Assembly (NCBI RefSeq): GCF_019645815.1
Contig: NZ_CP080997.1
Coordinates: 3,166,880-3,230,879, forward strand
Length of the DNA stretch: 64,000 bases
Source of the DNA: Mycolicibacter heraklionensis
GTDB lineage: Bacteria; Actinomycetota; Actinomycetes; Mycobacteriales; Mycobacteriaceae
Direction: 5' to 3'
In this document: piece after piece, positions 25,481 through 36,454 of the stretch
Numbering within the stretch: the stretch's first letter is position 1
How the letters are laid out: the number at the start of each line of letters is the position of its first letter
Position numbers and translations under genes: made by a program
The notes under the pieces: model-generated
Seen by the model: the letters and a program-made list of their open reading frames with translations, nothing else
What the model was told of the DNA's origin: nothing
The model's database searches: none

Positions 25481-25723
25481 CTACCGGTCGGTGTCCACCA
25501 CGTCCACGCGGATGCCGCGTCCGCCGATACCGGCGACGAGGGTGCGCAACGCAGTGGCGGTGCGACCGCCGCGGCCGATCACCTTGCCCAGGTCGTCGGG
25601 GTGCACGTGCACCTCGACGGTGCGGCCACGGCGGTTGGTCACCATGTCGACCCGTACGTCATCGGGGTTGTCGACGATGCCGCGCACCAAGTGCTCGACA
25701 GCGTCTGCCACCACGGCACTCAT
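25481..25723 (-). CDS. khpA: KH-domain RNA-binding protein KhpA (Rv2908c-like)
   Basis: An 80-residue single KH domain (UPF0109) with the GxxG loop as [14 protein letters not shown]. In other bacteria KhpA binds RNA with KhpB and affects cell elongation. It lies between rpsP and rimM, 8 and 11 bases from them, so co-transcribed. Confidence 0.92.
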   Translation of the reverse strand: MSAVVADAVEHLVRGIVDNPDDVRVDMVTNRRGRTVEVHVHPDDLGKVIGRGGRTATALRTLVAGIGGRGIRVDVVDTDR

Positions 25724-25731
25724 GGCCGCGA

Positions 25732-26244
25732 TCAGCTCTCGGTGGCCGGCTCGGCGGCCTCAGCAGCGGGAGCTTCAGCAGCGGCGTCCTCGGCGGGAGC
25801 CTCGGCCTTTTCGTCGGCGGCTTCTTCTTTGGCCGCCTGCTCAGTCTTTTTCGCCGGCGCCTTCTTCTTCTTGGCGGTGGTGGCTTCGGTGGTCGGACCG
25901 CCCTCGGCCGCGGCCAGCGCGGCGTTGAACAGCTCCAGCTTGCTCGGCTTGGCGGGCTTGACCTTCAGCCGCCCCTCGGCGCCGGGCAGGCCCTTGAACT
26001 TCTGCCAGTCACCGGTGATCTTCAGCAGCTTGAGGACCGGCTCGGTGGGCTGGGCGCCGACCGACAGCCAGTACTGGGCCCGCTCCGAGTCGATCTCGAT
26101 CAGGCTCGGCTCTTCCTTCGGGTGGTAGCGGCCGATGACCTCGATCGAGCGGCCGTCCCGGCGGGTGCGCGCGTCAGCAACCGCGATGCGGTACTGCGGA
26201 TTGCGGATCTTGCCGAGCCGGGTGAGCTTGATCTTGACAGCCAT
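25732..26244 (-). CDS. rpsP: 30S ribosomal protein S16
   Basis: A 170-residue S16. The conserved core is the first 85 residues ([22 protein letters not shown] ... YHPKEEP ... [13 protein letters not shown]). The C-terminus is a mycobacterial extension rich in Ala, Glu and Lys (about 110-170), probably disordered. First gene of the rpsP-khpA-rimM-trmD operon. Confidence 0.95.
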   Translation of the reverse strand: MAVKIKLTRLGKIRNPQYRIAVADARTRRDGRSIEVIGRYHPKEEPSLIEIDSERAQYWLSVGAQPTEPVLKLLKITGDWQKFKGLPGAEGRLKVKPAKPSKLELFNAALAAAEGGPTTEATTAKKKKAPAKKTEQAAKEEAADEKAEAPAEDAAAEAPAAEAAEPATES

Positions 26245-26412
26245 GAATTACTCCTGGGGTAGCACGCTGCAATTCAGCGACGGGGGCGGGTTTGCCCCCA
26301 TCCGGTTTTGCCTCGCATGTTGCGCCGTGGGACCGCACGCCCTCAAAGGGCACAGTCACGCGGCGGACAGCCGCCCATTGTGCCAGAACCGGGCCGGTCA
26401 GCTGAAATCGCC

Positions 26413-26832
26413 TCAGGGCAGCTTCTCGAAGCACTTGATCTCACAGCGCCGGCTCATCCGCCAGCCGTCGGCGGTGCGGACGAACTCGTCGTCGTACCAC
26501 AGGCCCAGCAGCATGGTGGCGGGCTTATCCCCGCCGAACACCATCGGGTTGAAACAGAAGGTGCGCGCGGTGGCCGTGTCGCCGTCCACCCGGATCGACG
26601 GCAGCCCCAGCATGTGGGCGTAACCCGCGAAATTCGGCAGCACCTCCGCCAGCCACGCCTTGACCTCCGGGAAGCGCCCGTCGATACCGCCCATCGCGCG
26701 GTAGTCAATGTACGCATCGCCGGTGAACACCGCGTCGAGACCGTCGAAGTTGTGGGTGTCGATCGCGGTGGAGTAGTCGACCAGCAGCTGCTGGATCTGC
26801 CACTGGTCGAAGATCTCCTGTTGGCTGAGCAT
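26413..26832 (-). CDS. SnoaL-like protein (Rv2910c-like)
   Basis: A 139-residue protein of the NTF2/SnoaL-like type: MLSQQEIFDQWQIQQLLVDYSTAIDTHNFDGLDAVFT at the start, and a central YIDYRAMGG. These cone-shaped folds often bind small hydrophobic ligands, but none is evident here. The ATG at 26832 gives the expected N-terminus; a longer frame to 26979 runs into dacB2. It is divergent from dacB2 with 47 bases between starts. Confidence 0.8.
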   Translation of the reverse strand: MLSQQEIFDQWQIQQLLVDYSTAIDTHNFDGLDAVFTGDAYIDYRAMGGIDGRFPEVKAWLAEVLPNFAGYAHMLGLPSIRVDGDTATARTFCFNPMVFGGDKPATMLLGLWYDDEFVRTADGWRMSRRCEIKCFEKLP

Positions 26833-26879
26833 TCCTCGATTCAACACTGCAGCGGTAAGGGGCGGTAGGCTAAGCCGCC

Positions 26880-27749
26880 ATGCGGAAAACCTTGGCCGCA
26901 ATCGCGGCTCTCGCGACCATGTTCGCCTCCCCCGCCCTGACTGCCCACGCCGATGCAGCCCAGCCCCTCGGCTCGGCACCGATCCCAGCAGGGCCGGCGC
27001 CCAACTGGCTGATCGCCGACCTGGACTCCGGGCAGATCCTCGCCGAGCAGAACGGCTACGCCGCGACTCCGCCGGCCAGCACCATCAAGGTGCTGCTGGC
27101 GCTGGTGGCGCTCGACGAGCTGAACCTCGACGACGCCGTGGTCGCCACCCCGGCCGACACCCAGGTGGAGTGCAACTGTGTCGGGGTCAAGGCCGGCCAC
27201 AGCTACACCGCGCGTGAGCTCCTGGAGGGCCTGCTGCTGGTGTCGGGCAATGACGCCGCCAACGCGCTGGCGGACATGCTGGGCGGGCCCGAAGCGGCGG
27301 TCGCGAAGATGAACGCCAAGGCGAGTGAGGTCGGTGCGACCGACACTCATGCCAGCACACCGTCCGGGCTGGACGGTCCGGGTGGCCCCGGCGCGACCAC
27401 CCCGCACGACCTGGCGGCCATCTTCCGGGCGGCGATGGCCAACCCGGTGTTCGCCGAAATCACCGCGCAGCCGGCGGCGACGTTCCCCACCGATTCCGGG
27501 GAGCGTCCGATCGTGAACATGAACGAGCTGCTGGCCCGCTACCCGGGGGCGTTCGGCGGCAAGACCGGCTTTACCGACGCCGCCCGCAAGACCTACGTCG
27601 GCGGGGCGGCCCGCGACGGCCGGCGGCTGGTGGTCGCGATGATGTACGGGCTCATCCGCGAAGGCGGGCCGAACTACTGGGATCAGGCGAGCGCTCTGCT
27701 GGACTGGGGCTTCGCGCAGGGCCCGACGTCGGGTGTCGGCAGCCTGTAA
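26880..27749 (+). CDS. dacB2: D-alanyl-D-alanine carboxypeptidase DacB2
   Basis: A 289-residue penicillin-binding protein that trims peptidoglycan pentapeptides outside the cell. A signal peptide (1-25, ending AHADA) precedes the SxxK motif PASTIKVLLAL near 66-69, SGND (SxN) near 122 and the KTG motif GGKTGFT near 225. Equivalent of Rv2911. No C-terminal anchor helix is visible. Confidence 0.92.
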   Translation: MRKTLAAIAALATMFASPALTAHADAAQPLGSAPIPAGPAPNWLIADLDSGQILAEQNGYAATPPASTIKVLLALVALDELNLDDAVVATPADTQVECNCVGVKAGHSYTARELLEGLLLVSGNDAANALADMLGGPEAAVAKMNAKASEVGATDTHASTPSGLDGPGGPGATTPHDLAAIFRAAMANPVFAEITAQPAATFPTDSGERPIVNMNELLARYPGAFGGKTGFTDAARKTYVGGAARDGRRLVVAMMYGLIREGGPNYWDQASALLDWGFAQGPTSGVGSL

Positions 27750-27755
27750 CCGCAG

Positions 27756-28823
27756 CTAGTACACGCGGCCGCGCAGCATCACCAGGTCGGGACGCCCCAG
27801 CACCTCGGGGCCGCTGCGCGGGTCGTCGGCGAAACACACCAGGTCGGCCGGAGCGCCGTGCTCCAGCACCGGTGCGCCCAACCAGCGCCGGGCATCCCAG
27901 CAGGCCGCACCCAGCGCCTCGGTCCGGCTGAGGCCCACCCCGGACAGCGCGTCGACCTCGTCGGCGATGCGGCCGTGGGCCACCATGCCACCGGCATCGG
28001 TGCCGGCATAGATCGGCACGCCGGCTTCCCGAGCAGCACCGATCCGCGACCGACAGGTGGCGTGCAACGCGCGCATGTGCGCCGCGTAGGTCGGGTACTT
28101 GGCAGCCGACTCGGCGATACCGGGGAAGTTGTCGATGTTGATCAGCGTCGGCACCAGGGCCGTGCCGTTGGCCAGCATCAGCTCGATGATGTCGTCGGTG
28201 ATGCCGGTGCCGTGCTCGATGCAGTCGATACCGGCGTTGATCAGACCGGGCAGTGCGTCCTCGCCGAAGACGTGCGCGGTGACCCGGGCGCCGTTGGCGT
28301 GCGCGGCGTCGATGGCCGACTTCAACACCTCATCGGACCACAGCGGCGCCAGGTCACCGATGCCCCGGTCGATCCAGTCCCCCACCAGCTTCACCCAGCC
28401 GTCGCCGCGACGGGCTTGGGCCGCAACGGCTTCCGGCAGTTGCGTCTCGTCGTCGACGTCGATCGGCAGCCCGGGGATGTAGCGCTTGGTGCGGGCCAGG
28501 TGCTGTCCGGCGCGGATGATGCGCGGCAGGTCGGCACGGTCGTCGATACCCCGGGTGTCGACCGGTGAGCCCGCGTCACGGATCAGCAGGACCCCGGCGC
28601 GACGTTCGGTCTCGGCCTGGCGCACCGCCTCGTCGACGTCTACCGGACCTCCGGGCCCGATTCCCACGTGGCAGTGCGCGTCGACCAGGCCCGGGATGAT
28701 CCAACCATCGGAGAAGACGGTCTCAGCGCCGTCGACCGGCTCGAGGCTGATGGCGCCGTCAACGATCCAGTAGTCGACGGGCTGTTCATCGGGCAGCCCG
28801 CGGCCGGAAACGTGGAGCGCCAA
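27756..28823 (-). CDS. Amidohydrolase family protein (Rv2915c-like)
   Basis: A 355-residue metal-dependent amidohydrolase with the strand-end metal site DAHCHVG near residue 50, RVTAHVFGEDALPGLINAGIDCIEHGTGI (two His), and YAGTDAGG (metal-binding Asp) near residue 260. Substrate unknown. It starts 1 base after the ffh stop, so probably same transcript. Confidence 0.88.
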   Translation of the reverse strand: MALHVSGRGLPDEQPVDYWIVDGAISLEPVDGAETVFSDGWIIPGLVDAHCHVGIGPGGPVDVDEAVRQAETERRAGVLLIRDAGSPVDTRGIDDRADLPRIIRAGQHLARTKRYIPGLPIDVDDETQLPEAVAAQARRGDGWVKLVGDWIDRGIGDLAPLWSDEVLKSAIDAAHANGARVTAHVFGEDALPGLINAGIDCIEHGTGITDDIIELMLANGTALVPTLINIDNFPGIAESAAKYPTYAAHMRALHATCRSRIGAAREAGVPIYAGTDAGGMVAHGRIADEVDALSGVGLSRTEALGAACWDARRWLGAPVLEHGAPADLVCFADDPRSGPEVLGRPDLVMLRGRVY

Positions 28824-28824
28824 A

Positions 28825-30393
28825 TTACTTCTGGCCCGGGAAGTTCAGCTTGGACAGGTCGAAGTCAGCCAGGCCGGGGGGCAGCTCGTTGAGGCCTTCG
28901 GGCATCTGCGACAGGTCGGGGAAACCGGCAGGCATGCCAGGACCACCGGGACCGAACAGGCCCCGCACCTTCGGCGGGGTGGGGCCGCGGCCCTTGCCCT
29001 TCTTACCGGCTCTGTTTTTGCCGCCCTTCACTTTTCGGGCGGAGCTCTTGCGGCCCAGCCCGGGCAGGCCAAGGCCGCCCATCATCGACGACATCATCTT
29101 GCGGGCCTCGAAGAACCGGTCGACGAGCTGGTTGACCTCCGAGACGCTGACACCCGAGCCGTTGGCGATGCGCAGCCGCCGGGAGGCGTTGATGATCTTC
29201 GGGTCAGCCCGCTCGGCCGGCGTCATGCCGCGGATGATGGCCTGCAGGCGGTCCAGCTGGCTGTCGTCGACGGCGGCCAGCGCGTCCTTCATCTGGCCGG
29301 CTCCGGGCAGCATGCCCAGCAGGTTGCCGATCGGGCCCATTTTGCGGATCGCCAGCATCTGCTCGAGGAAGTCCTCCAGGGTGAGCTCGCCGGAGCCGAT
29401 CTTGGCGGCTGCTTCTTCGGCCTTGCGGGCGTCGAAGACCTGCTCGGCCTGTTCGATCAGGCTGAGCACGTCGCCCATGCCGAGGATGCGGCTGGCCATC
29501 CGGTCGGGGTGGAAGACGTCGAAGTCTTCCAGCTTCTCACCGGTGGACGCGAACAGAATGGGCACGCCGGTGACTTCCCGCACCGACAGGGCCGCACCGC
29601 CGCGGGCGTCTCCGTCGAGCTTGGTGAGCACCACTCCGGTGAAGCCCACGCCTTCGCGGAACGCGTCGGCGGTGGTGACCGCGTCTTGGCCGATCATGGC
29701 GTCCAGGACGAACAGCACCTCGTCGGGCTGCACGGCGTCGCGGATCGCGGCGGCCTGGGCCATCATCTCCTCGTCGATGCCGAGGCGCCCGGCGGTGTCG
29801 ACGACGACGACGTCGAAGTGCTTGGCCTTGGCTTCGGCCAGGCCGGCGGCGGCCACGGCGACCGGGTCACCGGGCGCGCCGGTGTCACCGGCGACCGAGG
29901 TGCCCGGGTGCGGGGCGAACACCGTGACCCCGGCGCGCTCCCCGACGACCTGTAGCTGGTTGACGGCGCCCGGACGCTGCAGGTCGCAGGCCACCAGCAG
30001 CGGGGTGTGCCCCTGACCGCGCAGCCAGGTGGCCAGTTTGCCGGCGAGTGTGGTCTTTCCCGCGCCCTGCAGGCCGGCCAGCATGATGACCGTCGGCGGG
30101 GTCTTGGCAAACGCCAGCTGCCGGGTCTGTCCGCCGAGGATGCCGATGAGCTCTTCGTTGACGATCTTGACGACCTGCTGAGCCGGGTTGAGCGCACCGG
30201 AGACCTCGGCGCCCTTGGCGCGGTCCTTGATCCGGCCGATGAATGCGCGCACCACCGGCAACGACACGTCGGCTTCCAGCAGGGCCAGCCGGATCTCCCG
30301 GGCGGTGGCGTCGATATCGGCGTCGGTGAGACGGCCCTTGCTGCGCAGGCCCTGCAGGGCCCCGGTCAACCGGTCGGAGAGCGATTCAAACAC
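28825..30393 (-). CDS. ffh: Signal recognition particle protein Ffh
   Basis: A 522-residue SRP54 GTPase that targets nascent membrane proteins to FtsY. N domain (1-95), G domain with GLQGAGKTTLAGKLA (Walker A), DTAGRLGIDEEMM, TKLDGDARGGAALSVRE, and the M domain with a Met/Gly-rich helix from about 320 on. The extreme C-terminus is Lys- and Gly-rich. Matches Rv2916c. Confidence 0.97.
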   Translation of the reverse strand: MFESLSDRLTGALQGLRSKGRLTDADIDATAREIRLALLEADVSLPVVRAFIGRIKDRAKGAEVSGALNPAQQVVKIVNEELIGILGGQTRQLAFAKTPPTVIMLAGLQGAGKTTLAGKLATWLRGQGHTPLLVACDLQRPGAVNQLQVVGERAGVTVFAPHPGTSVAGDTGAPGDPVAVAAAGLAEAKAKHFDVVVVDTAGRLGIDEEMMAQAAAIRDAVQPDEVLFVLDAMIGQDAVTTADAFREGVGFTGVVLTKLDGDARGGAALSVREVTGVPILFASTGEKLEDFDVFHPDRMASRILGMGDVLSLIEQAEQVFDARKAEEAAAKIGSGELTLEDFLEQMLAIRKMGPIGNLLGMLPGAGQMKDALAAVDDSQLDRLQAIIRGMTPAERADPKIINASRRLRIANGSGVSVSEVNQLVDRFFEARKMMSSMMGGLGLPGLGRKSSARKVKGGKNRAGKKGKGRGPTPPKVRGLFGPGGPGMPAGFPDLSQMPEGLNELPPGLADFDLSKLNFPGQK

Positions 30394-30721
30394 GCCGCCA
30401 GCCTATAGCGCGGGTGGCGGACCAAGGCGACATCGGGCGGCCCGACCGGACAGCCGGCCGCCATCGCAAACGCTATTCGTGCCGATCGAATTGTAACCGC
30501 GACGTTAGATAAATTGCACAGTTAATGCCGCAATTCTCATCCGTTAAACGGCTGTTTCAGAGCTTTCACAACCTGTCGATTTCCGTTAAGGATTAGCGCT
30601 CTGCCGCTAAGAAACCGTTACCGATCGACTTAGCCTCTCCAATTCCTGCAATGCTTCACAGCATCGATGACCGGCCCGTCGGACCATCCCATTCTGGTCC
30701 GGCTTCCTGCGAGGAGGATGC
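30394..30721. other. AT-richer promoter region ahead of the PE/PPE pair
   Basis: About 330 bases between divergent ffh and PE. The stretch 30480-30630 is notably AT-rich for this genome and contains small repeats such as CCGTTAAACGG (30543-30553). A good ribosome site, GAGGAGG, is at 30711-30717, just before the PE start. No gene visible. Confidence 0.45.
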
Positions 30722-31552
30722 ATGTCCTTTGTGAAAACGCTCCCCGAATCAATGACGCACGCCGCGGGTCAACTCGCAGGTATCGGCGAAGCGCTGTCCG
30801 CCGAGAGCAGCGCGGCGGCGATCCCGACTACGGTGATCGCGCCGGCCGGCACCGACCCGGTCTCTGCGCTGCAGGCCGCCGTATTCGCGACCTACGGAAG
30901 CCTCTACCAGTCGATCAGCGAGCAGGCGGCAGCCGTACACCAGCAGCTGGTGCAGGTCCTCGGGCAGAACGCCGGGGCCTATTCCACCGCCGAGGCGACC
31001 AACCAGGCGACGTCCTCGATGGACTCGGGACTCCAGTGGTTCCTGACCAACATCCTCGGCGTCCCGTCCAGCGGCAGTACTTCACTGCTGTCCAGCAACC
31101 TCGGCAACATCGCCAACATCGGGACGGGCAACTGGGCCTCGGCCGGCTCAGCACTGCTCGGCTTGGCCGGTGGTGGCCTGCTCGACTTCCCCGAAGAGAT
31201 CGCCGCCGAAGGAGCCGCCGGTCTCGTGGGCTACGAGGCGCCCATGGTGGGCGCACCGATGGCCGGCATCGGCGCGATGCCCGTGGCAGCCGGCATGGCC
31301 CAGGCCACCACAGTCGGGGCTTTGTCCGCGCCGCCGACCTGGGCTGCCGAGGCCTCGGCAGCCACGACCGCCGCCCCAGCCCGGTTGGCGGCTGCGACCG
31401 CGGGCATGGCTACCCCGCACGCGGTTCCCGGTATGGCGGCCGTGCCGGCCGCGATGGGCGCAGCGGCAGCCGGCGACCGGGGCGTCGGGCGGTTCGGTGC
31501 GCCGCGCTATGGGGTCAAACACACCGTCATGCCCAAGCCGACCGCCGTTTAG
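30722..31552 (+). CDS. PE family protein
   Basis: A 276-residue PE protein: residues 1-95 form the helical PE domain (MSFVKTLPESMTHAAGQL ... AVFATYGSLYQSISEQAAAVHQQLVQ). PE proteins are exported by type VII secretion, usually as a complex with a PPE partner. The rest is Ala/Gly-rich with an SVP-like VGALSAPPTWAAEA and ends RYGVKHTVMPKPTAV. The PPE gene follows 32 bases later, so they are a pair. Confidence 0.9.
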   Translation: MSFVKTLPESMTHAAGQLAGIGEALSAESSAAAIPTTVIAPAGTDPVSALQAAVFATYGSLYQSISEQAAAVHQQLVQVLGQNAGAYSTAEATNQATSSMDSGLQWFLTNILGVPSSGSTSLLSSNLGNIANIGTGNWASAGSALLGLAGGGLLDFPEEIAAEGAAGLVGYEAPMVGAPMAGIGAMPVAAGMAQATTVGALSAPPTWAAEASAATTAAPARLAAATAGMATPHAVPGMAAVPAAMGAAAAGDRGVGRFGAPRYGVKHTVMPKPTAV

Positions 31553-31584
31553 CAACCTGCCCCGACGAGAATGGGATTACGCAA

Positions 31585-32766
31585 ATGCCTTTTGATTTTG
31601 GAGCGCTACCCCCGGAGATCGTTTCGGCGTGGATGTACAGCGGCGCCGGTTCCGGTCCGCTGATGTCGGCCGCCTCGGCGTGGAGCAGCCTTGCCGCCGA
31701 GCTGGAATCTGCAGCGGCGTCCGCCCAGTTGGTGGTTTCCGAGCTGGCCGGCGGAGACTGGACGGGCCCGGCCTCAGCGGCGATGACCAGCGCCGTCACC
31801 CCGTATCTGACGTGGTTGCACACCACCTCGGCAGCCGCCCACCAGGCCGGTTCGCAGGCGATGGCCTCGGCAGGAGCATTCGAGGCCGCCCGTGCGGCCG
31901 TGGTGTCGCCAGCGATCATCGCCGCCAACCGGGCCCAGCTGGCAGCCCTGGTTGCGTCGAATTTCCTGGGCGTGAACACGCCGGCGATCCTGGCCACCGA
32001 AGCCCACTACATGGAGATGTGGGCCCAGGACACCTTGGCCATGTTCGGTTACAGCACCGCGTCGTCCAGCGCTGCTGCGCTGACCCCGATGTCTCCGGCG
32101 CCTCAGACCACCAACCCGGTGGGCGCAGCCGTCGCCACCGCCGGCAGTGCTACCGGCGGGCTCCAGCAGGAGCTGACTCAATCACTTTCCTCGTTGCAGG
32201 GCGCGCTGCAGGCGGCTGCGTCGCCCCTGTCAGCCACGGCGTCGATGCCGGACCTGGGGACTGCATTTGACCTGTTTCTCGGGACCCCACTGTTCGGCAA
32301 TGCCATCAACGGCGGTGTGAACACCGCAGCCTGGTTTGTGTGCACCGCCATCCCGACGGCGGTGTCGCTGGGCCACACGCTGGCCCTCGCGGGACCGGCA
32401 AGCCTGGCGTCCGATGTCACCGGGGTCGACGGCCTTGCGGCCGGACTGGGCTCGGGCGTCCTGGCGGGCATGACCCAACCGGTCGGCGCGGTGGCTGCAA
32501 CCGGGACGCCGGTGCTGGCGGGCCTGGGGCAGGCATCCACGATGGGCGGCATGTCGGTACCGGCCGGCTGGTCGGCCGCGGCAGGCACGCAGCTCGCCGC
32601 ATCGACGGGTTCCGGCTGGACGGTCGCCGCCGAAGAGACCGCGCAGATGCACGCCGCGCCAGCCGGAATGGCGCCGGTGGGCGCAGGCGGCCGCGGCGGT
32701 CTCGGGTCCGGTGGCCCGCGTTACGGCTTCAAACCTACGGTGATGCCAAAACAGGTGCTGGTGTAA
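31585..32766 (+). CDS. PPE family protein (PPE-SVP type)
   Basis: A 393-residue PPE protein. The PPE domain (1-175) begins MPFDFGALPPEIVSAWMYSG and has the YxE-like EAHYMEMWAQD. The central part is hydrophobic/Ala-rich, followed by the SVP motif MSVPAGWSAAA near 330. The tail ends RYGFKPTVMPKQVLV. The frame is open further upstream, but the ATG at 31585 starts the conserved PPE domain. Partner of the upstream PE protein, probably exported as a heterodimer. Confidence 0.9.
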   Translation: MPFDFGALPPEIVSAWMYSGAGSGPLMSAASAWSSLAAELESAAASAQLVVSELAGGDWTGPASAAMTSAVTPYLTWLHTTSAAAHQAGSQAMASAGAFEAARAAVVSPAIIAANRAQLAALVASNFLGVNTPAILATEAHYMEMWAQDTLAMFGYSTASSSAAALTPMSPAPQTTNPVGAAVATAGSATGGLQQELTQSLSSLQGALQAAASPLSATASMPDLGTAFDLFLGTPLFGNAINGGVNTAAWFVCTAIPTAVSLGHTLALAGPASLASDVTGVDGLAAGLGSGVLAGMTQPVGAVAATGTPVLAGLGQASTMGGMSVPAGWSAAAGTQLAASTGSGWTVAAEETAQMHAAPAGMAPVGAGGRGGLGSGGPRYGFKPTVMPKQVLV

Positions 32767-33091
32767 AGCCGGGGGCGCCCTCTTGATCGCCGGCAACGGC
32801 GGGAGCATCGCTGGCGACGACGGGAGCGCCGTCAAGGCGCGCTTCAGGAGGGTGCACCGCATGCCTGCGCCGGTCACCGGGGCAGGTGCGGCCCCGGATG
32901 CAGCCACAGTTGAGGCCGATAATGCAGACCTGGGGGCTGAGGGAGGTCACACCCGGCACGGGAGCCACACCGCCAATAGGGACAGGCGCTGCCTGCGCGA
33001 TGCCGGCCGTGCCGGCTCCGGTGAGCCCGACCGCCAGGGCGACGCCCGTAGTTCCCAACAATGCGGCGGTCATCCTGGCGAAGTGTCTCAT
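32735..33091 (-). CDS. Small secreted protein, Cys-containing
   Basis: A 118-residue frame starting MRHFARMTAALLGTTGVALAV with a clear Sec signal peptide (hydrophobic 8-28, cleavage after AQA near 36). The mature part has cysteines in VCIIGLNCGC and RTCPG, then a Pro/Ala-rich tail. AGGGA sits about 7 bases upstream of the ATG. The 3' end overlaps the convergent PPE gene by 32 bases, so the true stop may differ. No family recognised. Confidence 0.55.
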   Translation of the reverse strand: MRHFARMTAALLGTTGVALAVGLTGAGTAGIAQAAPVPIGGVAPVPGVTSLSPQVCIIGLNCGCIRGRTCPGDRRRHAVHPPEARLDGAPVVASDAPAVAGDQEGAPGFTPAPVLASP

Positions 33092-33534
33092 CGCAATCCC
33101 TATGTTTCGTCCGTGTTTCACCCCCTTCACACAAGGTAGTTCCCGTTCCTGGCATCCATCTGAAACTTCCTGACATCTATCTGAGTCTCCACAGCTCACC
33201 GCCCCCGGGGCGCGCGGGCGATCGTGCGGTAAGCCGGCGGCCCCGGGCTTACGACGGCGATGCCGATAATCGAGGCCCAATTTCGGTGGCCGCCCGCCCA
33301 TCTATATCGTCTGACGTCCTAAATTCTGCGAAAAACAATTCCGATCGAGTGGCAGAAATGCACGCTTTCGCTATCTAAAGGGCGGGAAGACCACGATTGC
33401 GGGCCGTTCGCCCCGATCGCGGCTGATGTCGAGGCGGGTATGTTTCCCAACGCAGCGGGAACGAACAATGGTTGCAACAGGTCCATGCCGGCCGTGCCAA
33501 CCACTGCCAGCAAAGCTGATAATTCCGCGGAATA
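33092..33534. other. Intergenic stretch downstream of truncated glnD
   Basis: About 440 bases between the short secreted protein and the end of glnD. No convincing gene; the part 33300-33370 is AT-richer. In mycobacteria with full-length GlnD this space should hold its HD and ACT domains, but I could not recognise remnants. Confidence 0.4.
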
Positions 33535-34494
33535 TCACACCCGCAGCGCTGACATCCCCCGGCGTGACCATACGTTGGCAGCGGCCCGCAGTTCGGCGTC
33601 GACGCGCTGGCTGATCGTGTGCGCCGCATCAAAGAGGCTGGCCGCCAAGTCGTACCTGTCGCCCAGTCCCAAGGCGCCGCTGATTTCTTCGACGTACTGG
33701 GCCGACAGCAGATCATGTCCGCGCCCGCAGGCCCGGTGAAGTTCGGTGCGGACGTCCAGCACCGTGCGACAGGCACCGCGCAACGACGTGCCACGGTCCT
33801 TCGGCCGACGCACGGCCAAGCGGCCGGGACCCTGTGCGGCAGTCAGCGCATCGAGCAGCTGAACATCGCGTAAGCCGCCGCGGCCACATTTCAGATCGGG
33901 TTCGGCGCTACCCGCTATCTCCCCGCTGCGCTGCCACCGGGCATGTGTCACATCGACGAGCTCGCCGTAACGGATGCCGATTCTGTGGCGCCATTGCTGT
34001 CGGACCCCGGCGATGAGGCGTGTCGACAGCAGCTCGTCGCCGGCGATGTGGCGTGCGTCCAGCATGGCCAGAGCGGCGAGGATATCGGAGTCTGCAACGC
34101 GCAGCGCCTGCGGAATTGTGCGCACGCTGTGATCGAGACGAACATTGGCGTCCCACAAGGGATACCAGAGCAGTTCCGCCGTTCGCCGGACTGCGTCGGC
34201 AGGCATGCCGTCGTGCACCAGCAGCAGGTCCAAGTCCGAGTGCGGAAGCAACTCGCGGCGGCCCAGCGAACCGGTAGCGACAACCGCGAAACCACTTCCG
34301 GCCACCACCCCGATCTCGCTCGCCTTGGCAACCAGCCACGACTCGTGCACCTGGCGCCACATTTGCCGCAGGGCGACCGAATCCCATTGCGCTGACGTGG
34401 CACACCGCAGTGCCGCTCGAACAGCAACTAGGTCGGTTGCGGAGCAACTACGTCGACGCTGCTCAGGGCTCGTGGTTGGACCCCCGCGGTTCAT
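33535..34494 (-). CDS. glnD: GlnD (PII uridylyl/adenylyltransferase), C-terminally truncated
   Basis: A 319-residue protein equal to only the N-terminal nucleotidyltransferase part of GlnD. The active-site block [22 protein letters not shown] and the [19 protein letters not shown] stretch are intact. The HD (de-modifying) domain and both ACT sensor domains are missing; M. tuberculosis GlnD is about 808 residues. It follows glnB and amt on the same strand. It may still modify GlnB at Tyr51 but without the removal/glutamine-sensing modules, or it is a decaying gene. Confidence 0.8.
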   Translation of the reverse strand: MNRGGPTTSPEQRRRSCSATDLVAVRAALRCATSAQWDSVALRQMWRQVHESWLVAKASEIGVVAGSGFAVVATGSLGRRELLPHSDLDLLLVHDGMPADAVRRTAELLWYPLWDANVRLDHSVRTIPQALRVADSDILAALAMLDARHIAGDELLSTRLIAGVRQQWRHRIGIRYGELVDVTHARWQRSGEIAGSAEPDLKCGRGGLRDVQLLDALTAAQGPGRLAVRRPKDRGTSLRGACRTVLDVRTELHRACGRGHDLLSAQYVEEISGALGLGDRYDLAASLFDAAHTISQRVDAELRAAANVWSRRGMSALRV

Positions 34495-34528
34495 GGCGGT
34501 CTACATCGACTCGGATCGCACTACCGGC

Positions 34529-36248
<1,720 letters not shown>

Positions 36249-36317
36249 GCACCAAACCTCCTCCGCCGCGACCGGTTGCCATATGAACCAGGCTGGTCAT
36301 AACCATGCGCAACAGTT

Positions 36318-36355
36318 GTTTCGGCACTAGCGCCGCTCCGTTGCAGATGTGTGAC
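36318..36355 (-). promoter_or_regulatory. GlnR-type box upstream of amt
   Basis: On the minus strand, GTCAC-n6-GCAAC (36340-36355) is followed after 6 bases by GCGCT-n6-GAAAC (36318-36333). The spacing gTnAc-n6-GaAAc-n6-gTnAc-n6-GaAAc is that of the actinobacterial nitrogen regulator GlnR. It lies about 70 to 107 bases upstream of the amt start, consistent with induction of amt-glnB-glnD under nitrogen limitation. Confidence 0.6.
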
Positions 36356-36454
36356 CACCTGCTCACAGCTGTGAGCCAGCAAGAGCGCAGGAAAGGGCCC
36401 GACGCGCCGCCGAGGCGCAGAAACTGAGGTTCGCTGCCGGGTTAGGCGACCGCG

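Noticed and set aside
30667..31584. Extension of the PPE frame upstream to 30667
   Set aside because: It overlaps the PE gene in another frame; the PPE domain starts exactly at the ATG at 31585.
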